DNA of 64,000 nucleotides. Source: Erythrocercus mccallii. Its lineage: Eukaryota > Chordata > Aves > Passeriformes > Dicruridae. Where the stretch lies: NCBI GenBank assembly GCA_013397435.1, contig VZRG01000190.1:186001-250000 (forward strand), given 5' to 3'. The notes beneath the pieces are model-generated. The model had not been told where the DNA came from and did no database searches. It saw nothing but the letters and a program-made list of their open reading frames with translations. The position numbers and the translations under genes were made by a program. Below, in pieces: positions 38,401 through 51,371 of the stretch; positions within the stretch are counted from its first letter, which is position 1, and every line of letters starts with the position of its first letter.

Positions 38401-41400
38401 ATACCTTGTCCAGTTCTGTAGGGAGCTTTGCTAGAAAACAAGAGGAACTGGAAACCCAGTGAGCAGTGGCAACTTCAGGAAAGATGCTATCATGCTCCCT
38501 GCATTTCTAGTCAAACTAAAAATTCCTTCTGCAACTGGTTGCTGAACATCATATTAATAAGATATGTTTAAGAAATAAAGACTGTTCCCAACAGTAAAGT
38601 GGGGGGGAAATTACACATGACTCAACTATTTCCTTGCTATGATTTATTAGATTTTAAATGTGCTCATGTTGTACCCATCAGCCTCTCTGCTGCTATGGAG
38701 TCTGTGCCAGAATTATGACAAATGAGATTCTTCTGCTCACTACAAGTTTTATCTGAATTATCTACCATGTTAGAGGTCATGGGTATAACACTTCATTTTT
38801 CTCAGTACCATAGATATACTGAATGTGGATGCCAGGTCACGAACTATTTCACAGGCTTGCTATCATGAACTCATGTGAAAAAAAATGTAATGCACAATTA
38901 GGCTTATCTTCAAGAGTTCCAAGAATGAAGTCCAGTCTATACTGATTTATCTGATCTTTCCTATAAACTACAATGAGGATAGTGTGGGGGCACAGAATTC
39001 ACCCTGCACAATTGTAGCAGAACAAAAGCAGGACAACAGGAACAATGAGCAGCACCTGGGGAGTGGAACCCTGACAGGTCTTAAAATCATCTGGCCTTTG
39101 AGGGAAATTGTCTTCTTCTAAACAATGACTTGATAAGTACAAAGCACACTCTGAGATAGCCACTGACCCCCACAGAGGAATCTGCCACCCGTGTAGAGAC
39201 AGAGCTTGAAGGAGAGCTTTCCACAGCTGTTCTTGACCCTTAGATAGCACTGGAATGACCAAGTTGGGAAAAAGCCCAGTTAATGTCTTCCTCTCAAAGA
39301 CAGTGGTGGTGGAGCTTCGTCAGTGTTTAGGGTTACAAATAACTCCAAAGCACTGAGAAAACAAAGCAAGAACATGTGAAATGTGGGATTATCCCAGATG
39401 TTGCACTTTAGCTTCAGTTGGCAAAACCACGACCCGAGTAACCTAGTGAGATGGATTGCAGTGCAACTGGATGTATATTATCCATATTATTGGCCTAATA
39501 TTTCAAGCTGATCTTCTGCTTACAGTTCATGTCAGCACATAGACTGGCTTATTCAACCTCTTGAAAACATCTTGCAGAGATAAAACACATGTGTATATAT
39601 TATAATCTTTGGTAAGTTGGAGTCTTCTTTTATGAAACAGTGACGTTTACAGGGGGGGACTGATCATTTTCAGATGTTTTGCTTAATTGAACTAAGCAGT
39701 TAGACAGATACTAGCAACACAAGAACAATCCTAAACATTTTAGAGCCAGAATCTCTTCATCACCCTGGACCAGTCACTGATCTGCAGTCCTGTGAACTAC
39801 ACTTACACTTTGAGCTTCCTTGTCATGAATTGCAGCTTGGATGTGCCACCAGTTTTAAAACCTTCTGCAACACTATCCCTTTGAGGTGCTCATGAGACCT
39901 GTGATTGAGACATCACTTCTTTGAGCTAAGCCTTATTCTTCCCATACAGTTTTAATTTTTTAATAGATAAGAACCAGAAGTAGAGAAAGAGACAAGGGAA
40001 GATGCAAAGCTGAGCAACGAATTAGAGCAGAAACACTGGAGACACAGTCATCTGAACACACACTGGTTATGTACATTGCCTGGTGAATAAAAGCTTCCAG
40101 CCCCCTGTAATACAACACCTGAAAAACCACTTGATATCCCAGAAGCTGGCCCCACTATGTAACAGGAGATTGCTTGTAAATTTAGAAAAGAAATTGCCAA
40201 GCTACTGAACTACCGTGGGAAACCTGCCAGGGTATCACCTTAAGGAAGGCAGTGCTGGCTACTGGGACTGTGGTTGCTTCTCATTAAATGCACGAACAGC
40301 TTCTGGAATAAGACATTTCTCTGTAGTATTACTCTGGCAGACTGGAAGTAAGGAGTCAGAGAGGACAAGCCCTGCTCTCAGCTAGCAGGAACGTGACAGC
40401 CATTTTCTGGCCCTGCTTTCCCAGCTGCTGTTTGGAAAGGATCACCAGGCTTCCCCTTATGGGGAATGACTTTAAAAAGCAGGTCTTTTGTCCATAGATC
40501 TCTCCTGTGCAGTTTATGCATGACAGCAAATCAACCATGGAGAATACATTAGTAAATATAGTATGATGAGAGAAACTGTGAGAGTACTTTGCTCATCAAC
40601 CTTTGGGGCAAGACTGCTGACTGGTTTAAATGGCACAGACGTTGATTTCTAAAGACTGCTGCAAGAGGGAAAGGTCAGGTGACACTCAGACACCTCTATC
40701 CTGTTAATGACCATCCAGAATTCCACAGGGAACAGAAAGACAAGGACTCAAGACTGCTGCATAAACCACCAAGGACAACCACTTTTCCCAGTTGCGCCTA
40801 ATTAACAGTGGAGAAATCTCTTTGACTTCAAGTTTAGGAAGCTACATCTCCTGCAGAATCAGGATGTGGCTGGCTGAGATTAGGGTGTATAAATCTTCAC
40901 ATGTAAACTTTGTTACTTTGTGATGAATGTCATTTGATGAATGTCCCTTTTTTTTTTTAAGGACTGAAACAAAGATTGTAATTGCTCAGCAGCCAGGTTG
41001 CCAAAATATCCCTTTTGCTCTCTTCATCTAAAAAGCTGACTCAGACTTGTATTGTATTTAAATATTTAATGTTGACAAACACTGAGAATCAGCTGCAGAG
41101 AGCTATGGAGTAAAATATCAAAAATGAAAGTTACTTATTTGCACTTTTTCCACAAGGTGAAATGAGCACTTAGAGCAGTGACTTCCCTGAGCAATTTTGG
41201 GTGGGATAAACTGCACTCTGAAAAGGTCCATTTCTTTCTGAATTCAGTAATGTTTTTCAGAAGAATTGAGACATTTATCTGCTATTGAAGTTGAATTCTT
41301 AAACCATTAGAGGACTGCCAAAGCAGTATGCTTTATCTTTCCTCTTTGCAGGAGGACAAAGTTTTCCTCTCAGAGAAGAGCTATTTCTTTATGGTATTTC

Positions 41401-42118
41401 AAATCTTTTCCATTAAATGATACAGATCCACATGCCCAGGTTTGGAAGGATCTGCAGTGCAAATTCTTTGGAACTCCTGACTGTTCTCAAAAAACATTGA
41501 ATTTTTATGCTTTATGGACTCTACAGATTTTGATGGAAAGGTAATTTCTTGTTATAGCTGTCAATTACTCAGCTTAGCTTTGTTGTCATCATCTGAAGCA
41601 GCACAGAAATAGCAACAAGAAAAAGAATTCATTAAACAGACATAAATGCAAAGACAAAGTGTGACAAAGAGCTGGAAATTTGACAACTGAATGGGAGAGG
41701 TGGTTCCCAACAGCTTTCAGACATTTTTCTCCCTTTTCCTATACAACCTTTTTTTTCCCTTTACAACCTTTGATCTAAAGCCCTGTGCAGAGTTACAGAA
41801 GAAGAAAGGATATTTGCTAACTGTCCTGCTGTCACCTGGAAGAGACAATAGAGTCTCTATGAAATGTTGCACACTACTCTGACAGTGTCAGAAGTGCACT
41901 GTGTTCACTCTTCAAGTCTAGACACTGCTCTTGAAAACTATCTGGAGAGACATCCATCAACATGGCTGCAAACATTTGCATCTGCATAGGACAGCAGAGC
42001 CTGAATTTTATCACACATTACAGGATGGCTGGTCAAGCTTATCAAATGTGGGATGAAAAAACATATTAATTAGTTAAAACAAAAATGTCTGGTGTTTTAT
42101 ATTTTATATTTCCTACAG

Positions 42119-42204
42119 ATGACATGAATGTGACAGAGCAGCTGGGAGTTTTGAGACTTATGCAGAATGTAGTGAGAAGCTTTCAAGACAATCTTCTCCA
42201 GAGG
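42119..42204 (+). other. Exon-like block with weak donor
   Basis: The acceptor tattttatatttcctacag is good. It is followed by 86 open bases reading DMNVTEQLGVLRLMQN and then a short amphipathic-looking stretch ending LLQR, up to AGG|gttttc, which is a poor donor. The peptide looks helix-forming, but I recognise no family. Without a proper donor it could equally be a chance frame. Confidence 0.17.
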
Positions 42205-43032
42205 GTTTTCTGTGTTTGTGACACACTAGCCATTTTCCTTGTCTCTTGCTCTCTTCTTTATCCCACTGGGATAAAGGCCATAGTACAACTGGAATTCTCT
42301 CTGCCAAGAATGATAAAATGTTGCTTTTCCCTTTGTTTCAGGATTTCTTTCCCAAAGGTTCTTTCTACTCTTGGGTAGAGCCTGAAAATGTTATGGCATG
42401 TATTTCCCATTTATTTTGAGACCCAGAATGGGATCTGGAAACCAATTACTATGGTAATCTGTATATAATTTTACTAAATGGAATGGAGGTTGTGGGGAAG
42501 ACACTTGGGTGAAGAGTGCAATGTATGCCTAGTTTGTGGTACTAAAAGATACAGGAAAAACGTGGCTTGAAACTGAACCTTCAAACTTGTCCTAGAATGA
42601 AAGAGAACTACCAGTCCTGTGGGCAGCAGTCTGACAGACACAGCTGTTCTCTTAGCATATACTTTTTAAATGCAGCCCTTCTCTTTGTGTTCACTTAGTG
42701 GCCTCCTTTGTTGTGTTAATTTAAAAAGTTTTCTGACTTTTACTATCCCATCCTCACCTTTCCTCACATTCAGTGGCACAGGACTTTGTTGGGTACAGGT
42801 TTACAGTGGGTTGCCACAATGCTACGGAGGGCATTCCCAAGAAGCCATAGAGGCAACTTGTTGCTTTCCTTCAAAACTGCAATGCATGAAACAGACTTTG
42901 ATAACAGACTGACAGACTGAGGCTGGTGCCGCTTATGATGAGGCAACAAAAAAAATTTATTGCATTAGCTGTATCTGCTGCTGTCTCTCACCTCACTCTT
43001 GCACAGGAACTGCCTTTATGCACACTGCCTCT

Positions 43033-43087
43033 ATCACATCACATCACATCACATCACATCACATCACATCAATCACATCACATCACA
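43033..43087. repeat. ATCAC pentanucleotide microsatellite
   Basis: About eight uninterrupted ATCAC units (43033-43071) are followed, after a single extra A, by about three more. Because 5 is not a multiple of 3 the repeat stays open in one frame as an HHITS-type periodic peptide, which inflates a chance frame at 42926-43429. Length is probably variable between individuals. Confidence 0.97.
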
Positions 43088-44378
43088 GTTAGCTTTTCTC
43101 CAGAACAAAAGCTTCTGAGAGTCCCAGCCAGGCAAACAAAAATTACATGCGACCTCTCTCTTCCAGCATCTCTGGCCTTCTGCATTGCATCCTGCACCCA
43201 CCAGTGCACACAAGCCCTCAGAAGTGCTGAAAGCAGACAAAATTGTATGAGCTATGTGGTAGCTGCTGGTAAACACCAGTGCTTCAAAGGCAGCCGAAGT
43301 CACAGCTTTCATTTCTGTTATGGTCATAGTCTACCTTGGAAAATGTTTCTCATGTTGTTACAGGTTTTACCATGGTGGCAAACTCCCTTCAGCATCAGAA
43401 TTAGCATGCCCAGTACTTTCTATCCTTAATGAAATACTCTCCACCCAAAATGAGTGAAAGTTTTCCACTAGTCCCATCCCAGGACAAGGATGGCATCTTA
43501 TGACTCAACAACCTTGTAGGTTGAAAGTAGTCCAAAGTGTGGCTTTCCATGTGAGAGCTGCTGGATAATCCAAATTCCTAGCTGTGGCGGGAAATGAGCC
43601 AGCAGGGACAGCTGAGTCTGGAAAAGATGGGTTACTTCAAGACACTTCCCAGTGGGACTCTGAAGGGAGCCACTGTCTCTTGCTGAGAAGCAATGCTGTT
43701 TCCTGAGAGGTCTACTTTGAGTCTTGTGGCTCTTGGCCACATGAAAATTTTGCTGTGAGGTAGAGAGGGTTGGAAAAGCAGGCCACTCCCTCAAAGAAGT
43801 CTTTTTGCTAGCCTAGAAATATCATTAGATGTGAAATCACATTCTTAACTTATGCTGGCAGGTGATTAGGGCAGACCCAGCATGAGGCTGCCAATTGCAA
43901 TATGTCAGAGTTCGGACAAATAACTTGGGTAGGTTTCATTTCTTTAACAACACATTGCAACCCATGGGTCATGTTTCTGCCAGACTCCAGCATCTGAATC
44001 TGCATCCCTGACATCTGAGCAGCCACTGGCTGACATTCGATACTGCTCCACTGAGCTTACTAACTCTCACTCCTTGTCCTGCTGAACTTTTTGTGGCCAC
44101 TCCATCCATTACAGCTACCCAAAGGGACAGGAAATCAATGCTGGTATCAAGCAAATGCAAATTCTGCATCAGCCACATGGAGCCAAGGAATCAGCTTCCA
44201 AATATGGCAGCAGGCACAACGTGGAAGAGGAGAATTGTGGTTAACACAGCCCTGAATATTTCTGGGCATTTTACCCAACACAGCAGGAGTGTCTTCAGAT
44301 GAATGAACTGGGCTCCTAACATTTTGTGTATAAATTTTCAAGTGGGTTTTAGTGCCTCTTTTCTCCAGGGCCATGATA
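43088..44378. other. Unique sequence between two microsatellites
   Basis: I see no gene, repeat family or exon-like block with matched splice signals. Short open frames on both strands (for example minus 43498-43794) have no recognisable motif. Confidence 0.65.
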
Positions 44379-44438
44379 GACACACACACACACAGACACA
44401 CAGACACACAGACACACACACACACACACACACACACA
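44379..44438. repeat. CA-rich dinucleotide microsatellite
   Basis: This is an array of CA units about 60 bp long, interrupted at regular intervals by GA to give a CAGACACA sub-pattern. It is probably a length-polymorphic microsatellite. The interruptions suggest an older, stabilised array. Confidence 0.97.
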
Positions 44439-44564
44439 TCCCCTCCAAAAAAAATCAGTAACAGAAACACACACAGAAAGAAGTCCCTGAGATCAGCCTG
44501 TTGTTGTAAACCATAATAAAAAACACACTCTGGTTTGTGAAAGGTTCTCTGGAGACATGCCTTC

Positions 44565-44579
44565 AAAAAAAAAAAAAAA
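44565..44579. repeat. Poly(A) run
   Basis: About 15 A follow acatgccttc, 130 bp downstream of the CA array. No retrocopy body was recognised upstream. Confidence 0.9.
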
Positions 44580-46349
44580 GTATGCACACTTTCTGTCTAC
44601 TATTTTTAAACCTCAATTTCAAATGGCTACTCAAGGTCACCTAAGCTGAGCTTTGACAGATGTGATGTTTAACTGATTGGAAAAGAAACAGCGGGGCGGG
44701 ATGTGGCAGCAATAAAATACCAGCATTCCCTTGTCAGGCATTCAGAATTGCTCAGTGGTTGTGGTTGGATGATGCACTTTGTGGACCAGCCATCTGGTGG
44801 GAGAGTCCCTGGGTTTAGGAGGATCTCTTAGATTATTGATTTCTCCATGCTCCTCCTGGGATCAGGAAAGAAGATGTTGACAACCCATGGATGCTTTGTG
44901 CAAAGATGTACCGTTTCATTGGTAATGCTCATGGTGAAGACCATCCACAGAGAGAAGAGAAAAGATCTGGAAATAATACTTGGCAGCTCTGTTATCCTAC
45001 CAGCCCCTTCCCCTTCTCCACTAAGTCTGGATTTTCCTGCTGCTGAGGTTACTGTCAAGATACCAGGCATAAACTCAAAGAATCCAATGTCCCCATACAG
45101 TTGGCCTGCCTTTCTGGTCATGTTCAAATTCAGAAGGTTGAAAACACGTTCTCAGAGTGGTAAAATCCTAATTTTATGGACAGTGATAGCAAGTCTCTTT
45201 TTAGGCTATTTTCTTAATCATCTGGATAATGTCTTTTTGCCACTCTGCATCTTTAGTTAACAAGCCTGTGGAAAACTTGGGATAAAGTGATATTTCTGCT
45301 TGAAGTGTCACTGATCTCACAAAATGCTTTACAGCCACCATGGCCACCACAAGGGAAATCCATGGTGAAATACAGACCCAAAACTGAACCTTTCAAAGTC
45401 TAGGCCAGCATACTGTCATGAAGAATCCTTTCCTCAGGACCAGTCTGATATTATTTATAACTGCCATAAAAGTTTTAAAAAAAGTGGGAAAATTCCAACC
45501 TTCTTTAAAACTACAAAAGACTTTTTTTGTTTTCAAACCTAGATCAAAAAGATTACTCTGTGATTTAAACATATTGAATTTTTGCAGCCAGCAGTGAAAG
45601 CATTAAAATCAGAATATTTCTGTCCTGAATATCTGTGAAATTACCATCTGCAGAGAGTAAAAGGCTCAGTTGCCTTCACAGTTCACATACCAATGGCCTG
45701 CTCCCACCTCAAACTAAATTCCATTGGATTTTCACCACTGTCCAGTGAGGCAAATACTGTTCCCTAAATATCTATCCAACATGGAAAAAAGTCAGTCAAA
45801 AATTTACTCAGTACAAAACAAGTCTCTCCCCACCCTAAGTGCTAAACATTTACTAATACTATGTACTGAAATCTTGCTAAATCCAGAAACTGTGGATTTG
45901 CCACATTTGCCCTCATTATCGCTATGATCTTTTTCCCACCTCAAGCCTCACACAGTATGTAGAAGATCTTTGGTCTGTAAACTGAAAATTATGATGGTTA
46001 ACACTTTTAATCTCCTTCCAGCAGGTGGAGGTAGATGTGTGTTAGATTTTCCTTTGGGAAAACAAGCGAGATCCACAGCTCAGAAAGCAATTTTATGTGC
46101 ATCTAAACAACTCTTTGCAATATCTCCTATATCATCCCCTTATCTATGACTCCCTTTTGTTTTCTTCTCAAAAGAGGGAGAAGTTGAGAGCACGAAAAGG
46201 AAAAATATTTCTGCATTTGGAATGTGACAATATTTTGTTTCCCTTGAAACTTTAAAAATCCTGTGTGGATAAATTAAAAACTCATCACAAAGTTGAAAAA
46301 GTTCCTATTACTCATTATTTGTTGTCTCTAACTCTCAGTTTTTTCCCAG

Positions 46350-46440
46350 TCTCAATTTGGAGACGGAAAGTCAGCACTGGGCTGGAAAATGCCTTTTTCC
46401 AGAAGCCTTCTGCCTTATAAACAAGGGCCAAATGTTTGAG
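46350..46440 (+). other. Best exon-like block, candidate coding exon
   Basis: A long, strong polypyrimidine acceptor (ctaactctcagttttttcccag) precedes 91 bases that end at the strong donor TTTGAG|gtaagag. One frame is open throughout and reads LNLETESQHWAGKCLFPEAF, then about ten more residues. Phase would be one base completing an incoming codon and none carried out. A second frame closes only at the last codon. Acceptor and donor together are the best matched pair I found on either strand. I recognise no protein family, so it could be an exon of an unknown or rapidly evolving gene, a lncRNA exon, or chance. Confidence 0.3.
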
Positions 46441-46454
46441 GTAAGAGCCCAATT

Positions 46455-46476
46455 ACATGGGCTGGAAAGCCCATGT
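46455..46476. other. Perfect short inverted repeat (hairpin)
   Basis: acatgggct and agcccatgt form exact 9-bp arms around the 4-base loop ggaa, 15 bp downstream of the donor of the exon-like block at 46350-46440. As RNA it would fold into a compact stem next to that splice site. It is too short for a microRNA precursor. Chance is possible. Confidence 0.6.
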
Positions 46477-49009
46477 GAAGATTTCTTTACAGGCTTCTTC
46501 CCTTGGCCTCACCCTTTGCTCTAAACACTGATGAGAAGGAAGAGTTTCAGGAGACGTTCTCCAAGTGGGTTCCCTCAGACAGCTTTTTCTCAGGGCTTCA
46601 CCAGGACATTATTGGTGTCTGGGTACATACAAGAGAGGAGTCACAAACCTTGTGGGGAGCTTTCTCCGAAAAGAATTCACTGGATATGGAAGATCCTCTC
46701 CACTAATGACTCAGATGCTCAACTCCAAACATTCCCATTCCATGTTGATCAGATAATGATCTTTAAAAAATTGTAGCTGCCATATAAATGGAGAGCAGAG
46801 GAAGATGAAGACACAGATTCCTGGAGGATTTGTGTTCCAACCTGAAGGAATCCCTGGCTTGTCAAAGGGATTAGGGTGAGCCTAACAAGACTCATTCACA
46901 TCTTCTCATGGAAGTTATTTGGGTTCATTTGAGGCAATGAGGATTTTTCTTGTTGGGTTTCATTTGCAGCCCCCTTTTGATAAGGGCTTTCCCTGGAAAA
47001 CCTCAGTTGTCAGGGTTAATGGCTTAAGCAATGTTGATAGATTCTGTTTATGTTGGATGAGGAGGTTCAGGTGGCCCAGTCTAATGTAAGCTTTCTGTCA
47101 ACTGTAAACAGCAGCTTTTTATGTCAAAGCTGTGTTTCTGCCTTTTGACAAAGCATTAACAGACCCATGAAAGGCAGAACCCAGGGTAAGGACAGTAGGA
47201 AGAGTAAAGAAGTTTAATAGGTCATTTCCACTACAAGTTGTGATAAGTTGACAAGGAGTTTGTCTTCCCTGCCCAGGTACCAGAAAGAGTTCATATTCAC
47301 CATATTCTGGCTCTTGTGCTGTTCTACCCAAGGAGCTAGAGAGAATTTGTGGTGGTTCTCTGCCAGCTGGGAAGAAAAGTCTGTTCTCGCTGCTTAAACC
47401 TCCCCAGTCTTTTGGTGAGCTAGGGGAGGTTCTGCCTTTGACCATAGCCTTTTCCTGAGGCACTTATTTAGAAATGGCTTGGCTGAAATGGGTCCTGCCT
47501 GGGAAAATATTTTCTGTATGGATTCACAGGAGGCTTCCCATGTGCTGTCTGTAAGCAGAGCTATTCCTAGTCTGACAGCTCTGTGATGACAATCAGGCTA
47601 AATTAAGACTTACTCTATGCCTGTGGTCTGGCATTAGGACATGACACCTTGGATGGTATCTTCATTATCTGGTCCCACCCAGAAATGAGACAGATCCAAG
47701 ACTCTTTGGCTTACAGGGAGGAGGAATTGGCCACTAGCCCAAGCTAAGAGCAGAGTGAATGTGGAGCTGTACATCATGTGATGCAGGAACACCAGCTTTC
47801 CTCTCACATTCCCAACCTTGGCTGTGCAGAGAGGGAGAATGCTACAAGGCACATGCTTTGCTCCAGGAGCCCAGGTGAAATTGGTCCATAGGCCAAAATA
47901 CTGACTCTTCTGCACAAGGATCAACATTCAGTCAGGAAAGGTAGTGTGAGCCTAAGAGTCCTCCAAGGAACAGGAGAGAAAGGCCACTGTGGGAGATGAG
48001 ATTAATTCTATCCAGAACAAATTAGGATGAGGAAGAGGTTCTATAGGAATTATAAGGTTAACTTACTGAAATTTGTGTCCTATAAAGAGATCATCCATAC
48101 TCCAAAAACCTTGTGATGAAAAGCCAGGTTGTCAGCAACATTATTTACTTTTACCACAGCCACCAGTAGAGATAAGCATAGTCCTGTTTTAGAGGGAACT
48201 GTGTGAGAATGCTGGTGTAATCCAAGAACCCCACTACCTTTAACCTGTAAGCATCTCAGAAACTTTAACAAATGGGGACCCTGCTCAAAGGATGAAGACT
48301 TTCAAATTCTGTTAAAATGTGATAATATGTAAGTTATTATGGATTGGATGTGGCAAAGTAAAAAAGTACTTGGAAGTCTGCTCCAGACTTCCTTTTGTGC
48401 TGTAACAAAGACCACAGGAGGGAAATGGGAGTTGTGCAGTGTCAGAGTCTTCATTTACTGGATGCAGGTACCAGAATTAGAAAAAAATCATAGACAGGAG
48501 GATTTTTCTGAGCTCATGCATCACAGTCTCACTGACTGACCCTGCTTCCCAGGGAGGTCTTGCCTACCCGTGCTCTACCAAAAAAGTTCCAAGCCGAGAC
48601 TACTCTTGCATCTCTTTCTCTTTGCTGAGATCTTTTCTATTACCTTCAGGATAAGATGGAACTTATCTTTATAACCATTTATTAATGTTGTCGACTGATG
48701 AACTGGCAGGAGAACAATCTGGCGGAGCAGTGAGTCTGCTGAGAAATGACCAGTGGGAGGCCTGGGTGAGACAACAATGGACAGTAATCAGGCTTGCACC
48801 ATCTGATTTTGCTTCTCTTATGCTGACAGATTCTTGGCTCAGACCCAGTAACTCACAGAGGGCAAAGGATGGCAGCTAATATTTTGGCATGGGAATTAGC
48901 AGAGCATTGCAGGATGTCAGAGAACCATCATCTCAGAGGGCTGCAAGGTGGTAAAATGTGGCTTACAGGGTTAAACCATGTTAGAATGAACTTGCTCTGA
49001 CAGTCCAAA

Positions 49010-49165
49010 ACAGATGAAAAGTCTGTTATCTCCATTTATTAGTTTAATCCTTTAATCCACCTTGCTGTCCAATTAGATTAATGAAACAAGAATCCCATTT
49101 ACAGCTTGACCTGTGTTATCACACTTATAACATGGGAATAAATGTATTTATGAAAGGGGTGTGGA
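49010..49165. promoter_or_regulatory. Candidate enhancer with TAATCC cluster
   Basis: Within about 40 bp there are two exact TAATCC words (49045-49050 and 49053-49058) and an inverted copy in AGATTAATG (about 49076-49084), alongside TTATTAG and CCAATTAG. TAATCC is the preferred site of K50 homeodomain factors (OTX, CRX, PITX, GSC). The block is AT-rich and repeat-free, with no coding frame. Factor identity and activity are inference. Confidence 0.3.
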
Positions 49166-51371
49166 AGTTTCTGGGTGAGGACTGCCATAGGATTTATTTA
49201 GTGAGGGCTAAATAGCTCATTAGTGACCTGAAGAGCATAGGAGGGCTTGTGGGACTAACCCACTATCACAAGACAAGGTGATGGTCTTGCTATGATGTTG
49301 CCTAACAAAAATTTTAATAGTTGAAAGGAGAATTTATTGCTTTGCTCAAGTGCTCCTTAACTCACAGATTTTTATTTTTTTTAAATATATAATGGTTGGG
49401 ACTAAACTGCTTTATATATTAAGAAATGGATCTGCTTGCAAGTAGGATCTGTGATAACTATTTAATGGAAACCAGCAAAATGCTTTGCTGGTGTGTCTGT
49501 AGGACTTCTCTTAAATTGCTAGAGGTGTTCAGATGAGTTTCCCTGACAAGCACTGATACTCTTTTTCTCTTTTCTTGGGCCATATTCTGGTTTCACAAAT
49601 TCCAGAGCATTTTGACTTCTGTAGTTCTCTCTATAGTGAGACTGCTTATAGAGAAGGGCCAATGCTGAACCACCCTTGACACCAAGGACTTTTGGAAGTC
49701 AACCAGATCGAAAAAGTAACTACCACCAGAGAAAGACTTTTCTGAAAGGACTCCCATGCTCCATTTCATACAGTGCCTGAGGTGCTTTGGCCTATCTCAG
49801 CATCAAATTAAAATTTGCTCTGTGCTAAAACATACTAGATAGGGAGGCAAAGGTGTTTAAGGCACTCATGAAGATTTGGGAGGGCTTTGTTTAATTCTCT
49901 GCTCTAAAACTGGTTCCCTGCATGACCCTGAGGCTGTCCCTCAACCCTGTGGTGTTTCATTTGTAAAATGGGCAGGGTATCACAGAGTTCCTCCGCAGGA
50001 ATGTAGCAAGGAGAAAGTGTTAGACACTAGGTTGTCTCTACTGTCCTGGTAAAGATAAGATACTATGGAAGCCAGAAGAGCTTATAATCAATTGAAACAA
50101 AGCTCTGGGAATTCTCTGTGTTTCTTTACTTCCCTCTGAGTGTTATCTGCATTAAGGGGTGAAGGCACATGAAAGGTGTACTATTTTTTAACAGTCCCTC
50201 AACCCTTGCCACTTGTTCTTTACCCCCAAAGACTTACTACTACATCTGAACTAATACATGTTAAATCTACCCTGAACCACATTTTTTTTTAGTCACTCTG
50301 TACCCTGTGATCTCTGAACTAACATCTGTCAGAACTGCTGCTTTGGTCAAAGCCACGGGAAGATGAGGTAACACACAGCTTTCTCATTCTGAAATCCTGG
50401 TATGGGAATGACATGAGCTCACCCACCACTTTTTCACCGAGTAAACAGCCTGCAAATGGAATTTTAAAAAGAAAAAAAAAACTGCTTATGGGTGCAAAGG
50501 ATCCTGGGAAAAGCTTTAAAAAAGCCATAGTGGTGAACTGTTTCTAGCCAAGTTTTTGGCGGTTGCGTTATTTGAAGATAAACCTTGCCCCTACAGACTT
50601 CAGTACTCTGAAACAAGTATTTTGTGGCCCAGGAAATTTCTCACAGAGGCTGATAAGATGATCCTTAGCCTATAAAATCAGAGAATAATTTAGACCTAAT
50701 GGCACCTTTGGTGGTTTCTGGTTCAATCCAAACCACAAGGATTTGATGGGTTCCACCAGGACCTATCTGGAGGAAAAGGAAAGATAATGTTGGAGATAGC
50801 TCTGGAAACTGTAAATAGCAACATCTTTGATGATTAGGATGGTTTATTGCTTTTCCTGTTAGGGAAATTACTAAGGGTGTCTTCATAAGACATCAGCATC
50901 CAGTGGGTTGGAAACAAAGTATTAACAGTCTTGGCTCTGTTTTGAATATACATTCTTTTGCTATATAGTACTGAAGAGAACAATTGTTCTTTTTGAATTG
51001 CCTAATGAAAATGTTATCATCCTCGTCAACAGTAGTAACACAGATCTGGGTTCACTGGATAAGAAACTTTGCAGGAGTCAGGAATTGTGATTCCAGCTCT
51101 GATCCTGGCTTGTGCTGTCACCTCACACAATTTACTTCTGTGTCCTCCTTTCCCTCTCATCTGCAGGATGTCCTTTGAAATGTTCTGATGAAGATCTCCA
51201 TGAGTGACCTTTGAAAATAAAAGTTACTATAATAATTGAGGGTGTATTTAGTCCTGCTTGAATGACTGAATGCTTGATTTAAAAAGTCAGGAAAACATAA
51301 CATTTTCTTTAAACAAAGTCTGGTGAAAGCTGCCAGAGAAGAAGCATTTTTAGTTTTTAGGAGGTATTTAC

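Larger units (their letters stand above)
35539..43032. other. Mostly unique sequence with exon-like blocks
   Basis: Exon-like blocks at 36606-36708 and 42119-42204 and an AT-rich candidate element at 38110-38400 are listed separately. No long frame or repeat family is recognised in the rest. A partial RE1/NRSE-like word (AGCACCAGGGAAGGCG, from about 37653) and a few AP-1 words occur at levels expected by chance. Confidence 0.6.
44580..49010. other. Unique sequence with one good exon-like block
   Basis: The block at 46350-46440 and the hairpin at 46455-46476 are listed separately. Two near-consensus CTCF cores (minus strand 44788-44800, plus strand 46018-46030) each match 12 of 13 positions, a level expected about twice per 64 kb by chance. 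No protein family is recognised in any frame. Confidence 0.6.

Noticed and set aside
42926..43429. 167-codon open frame across the ATCAC repeat
   Set aside because: The pentanucleotide array contains no stop in this frame and lengthens it artificially; flanking residues match no protein.
44147..44587. 146-codon minus-strand open frame
   Set aside because: Its middle is the translated CA/TG microsatellite, giving a Cys-Val-type repeat; it is not a real protein.
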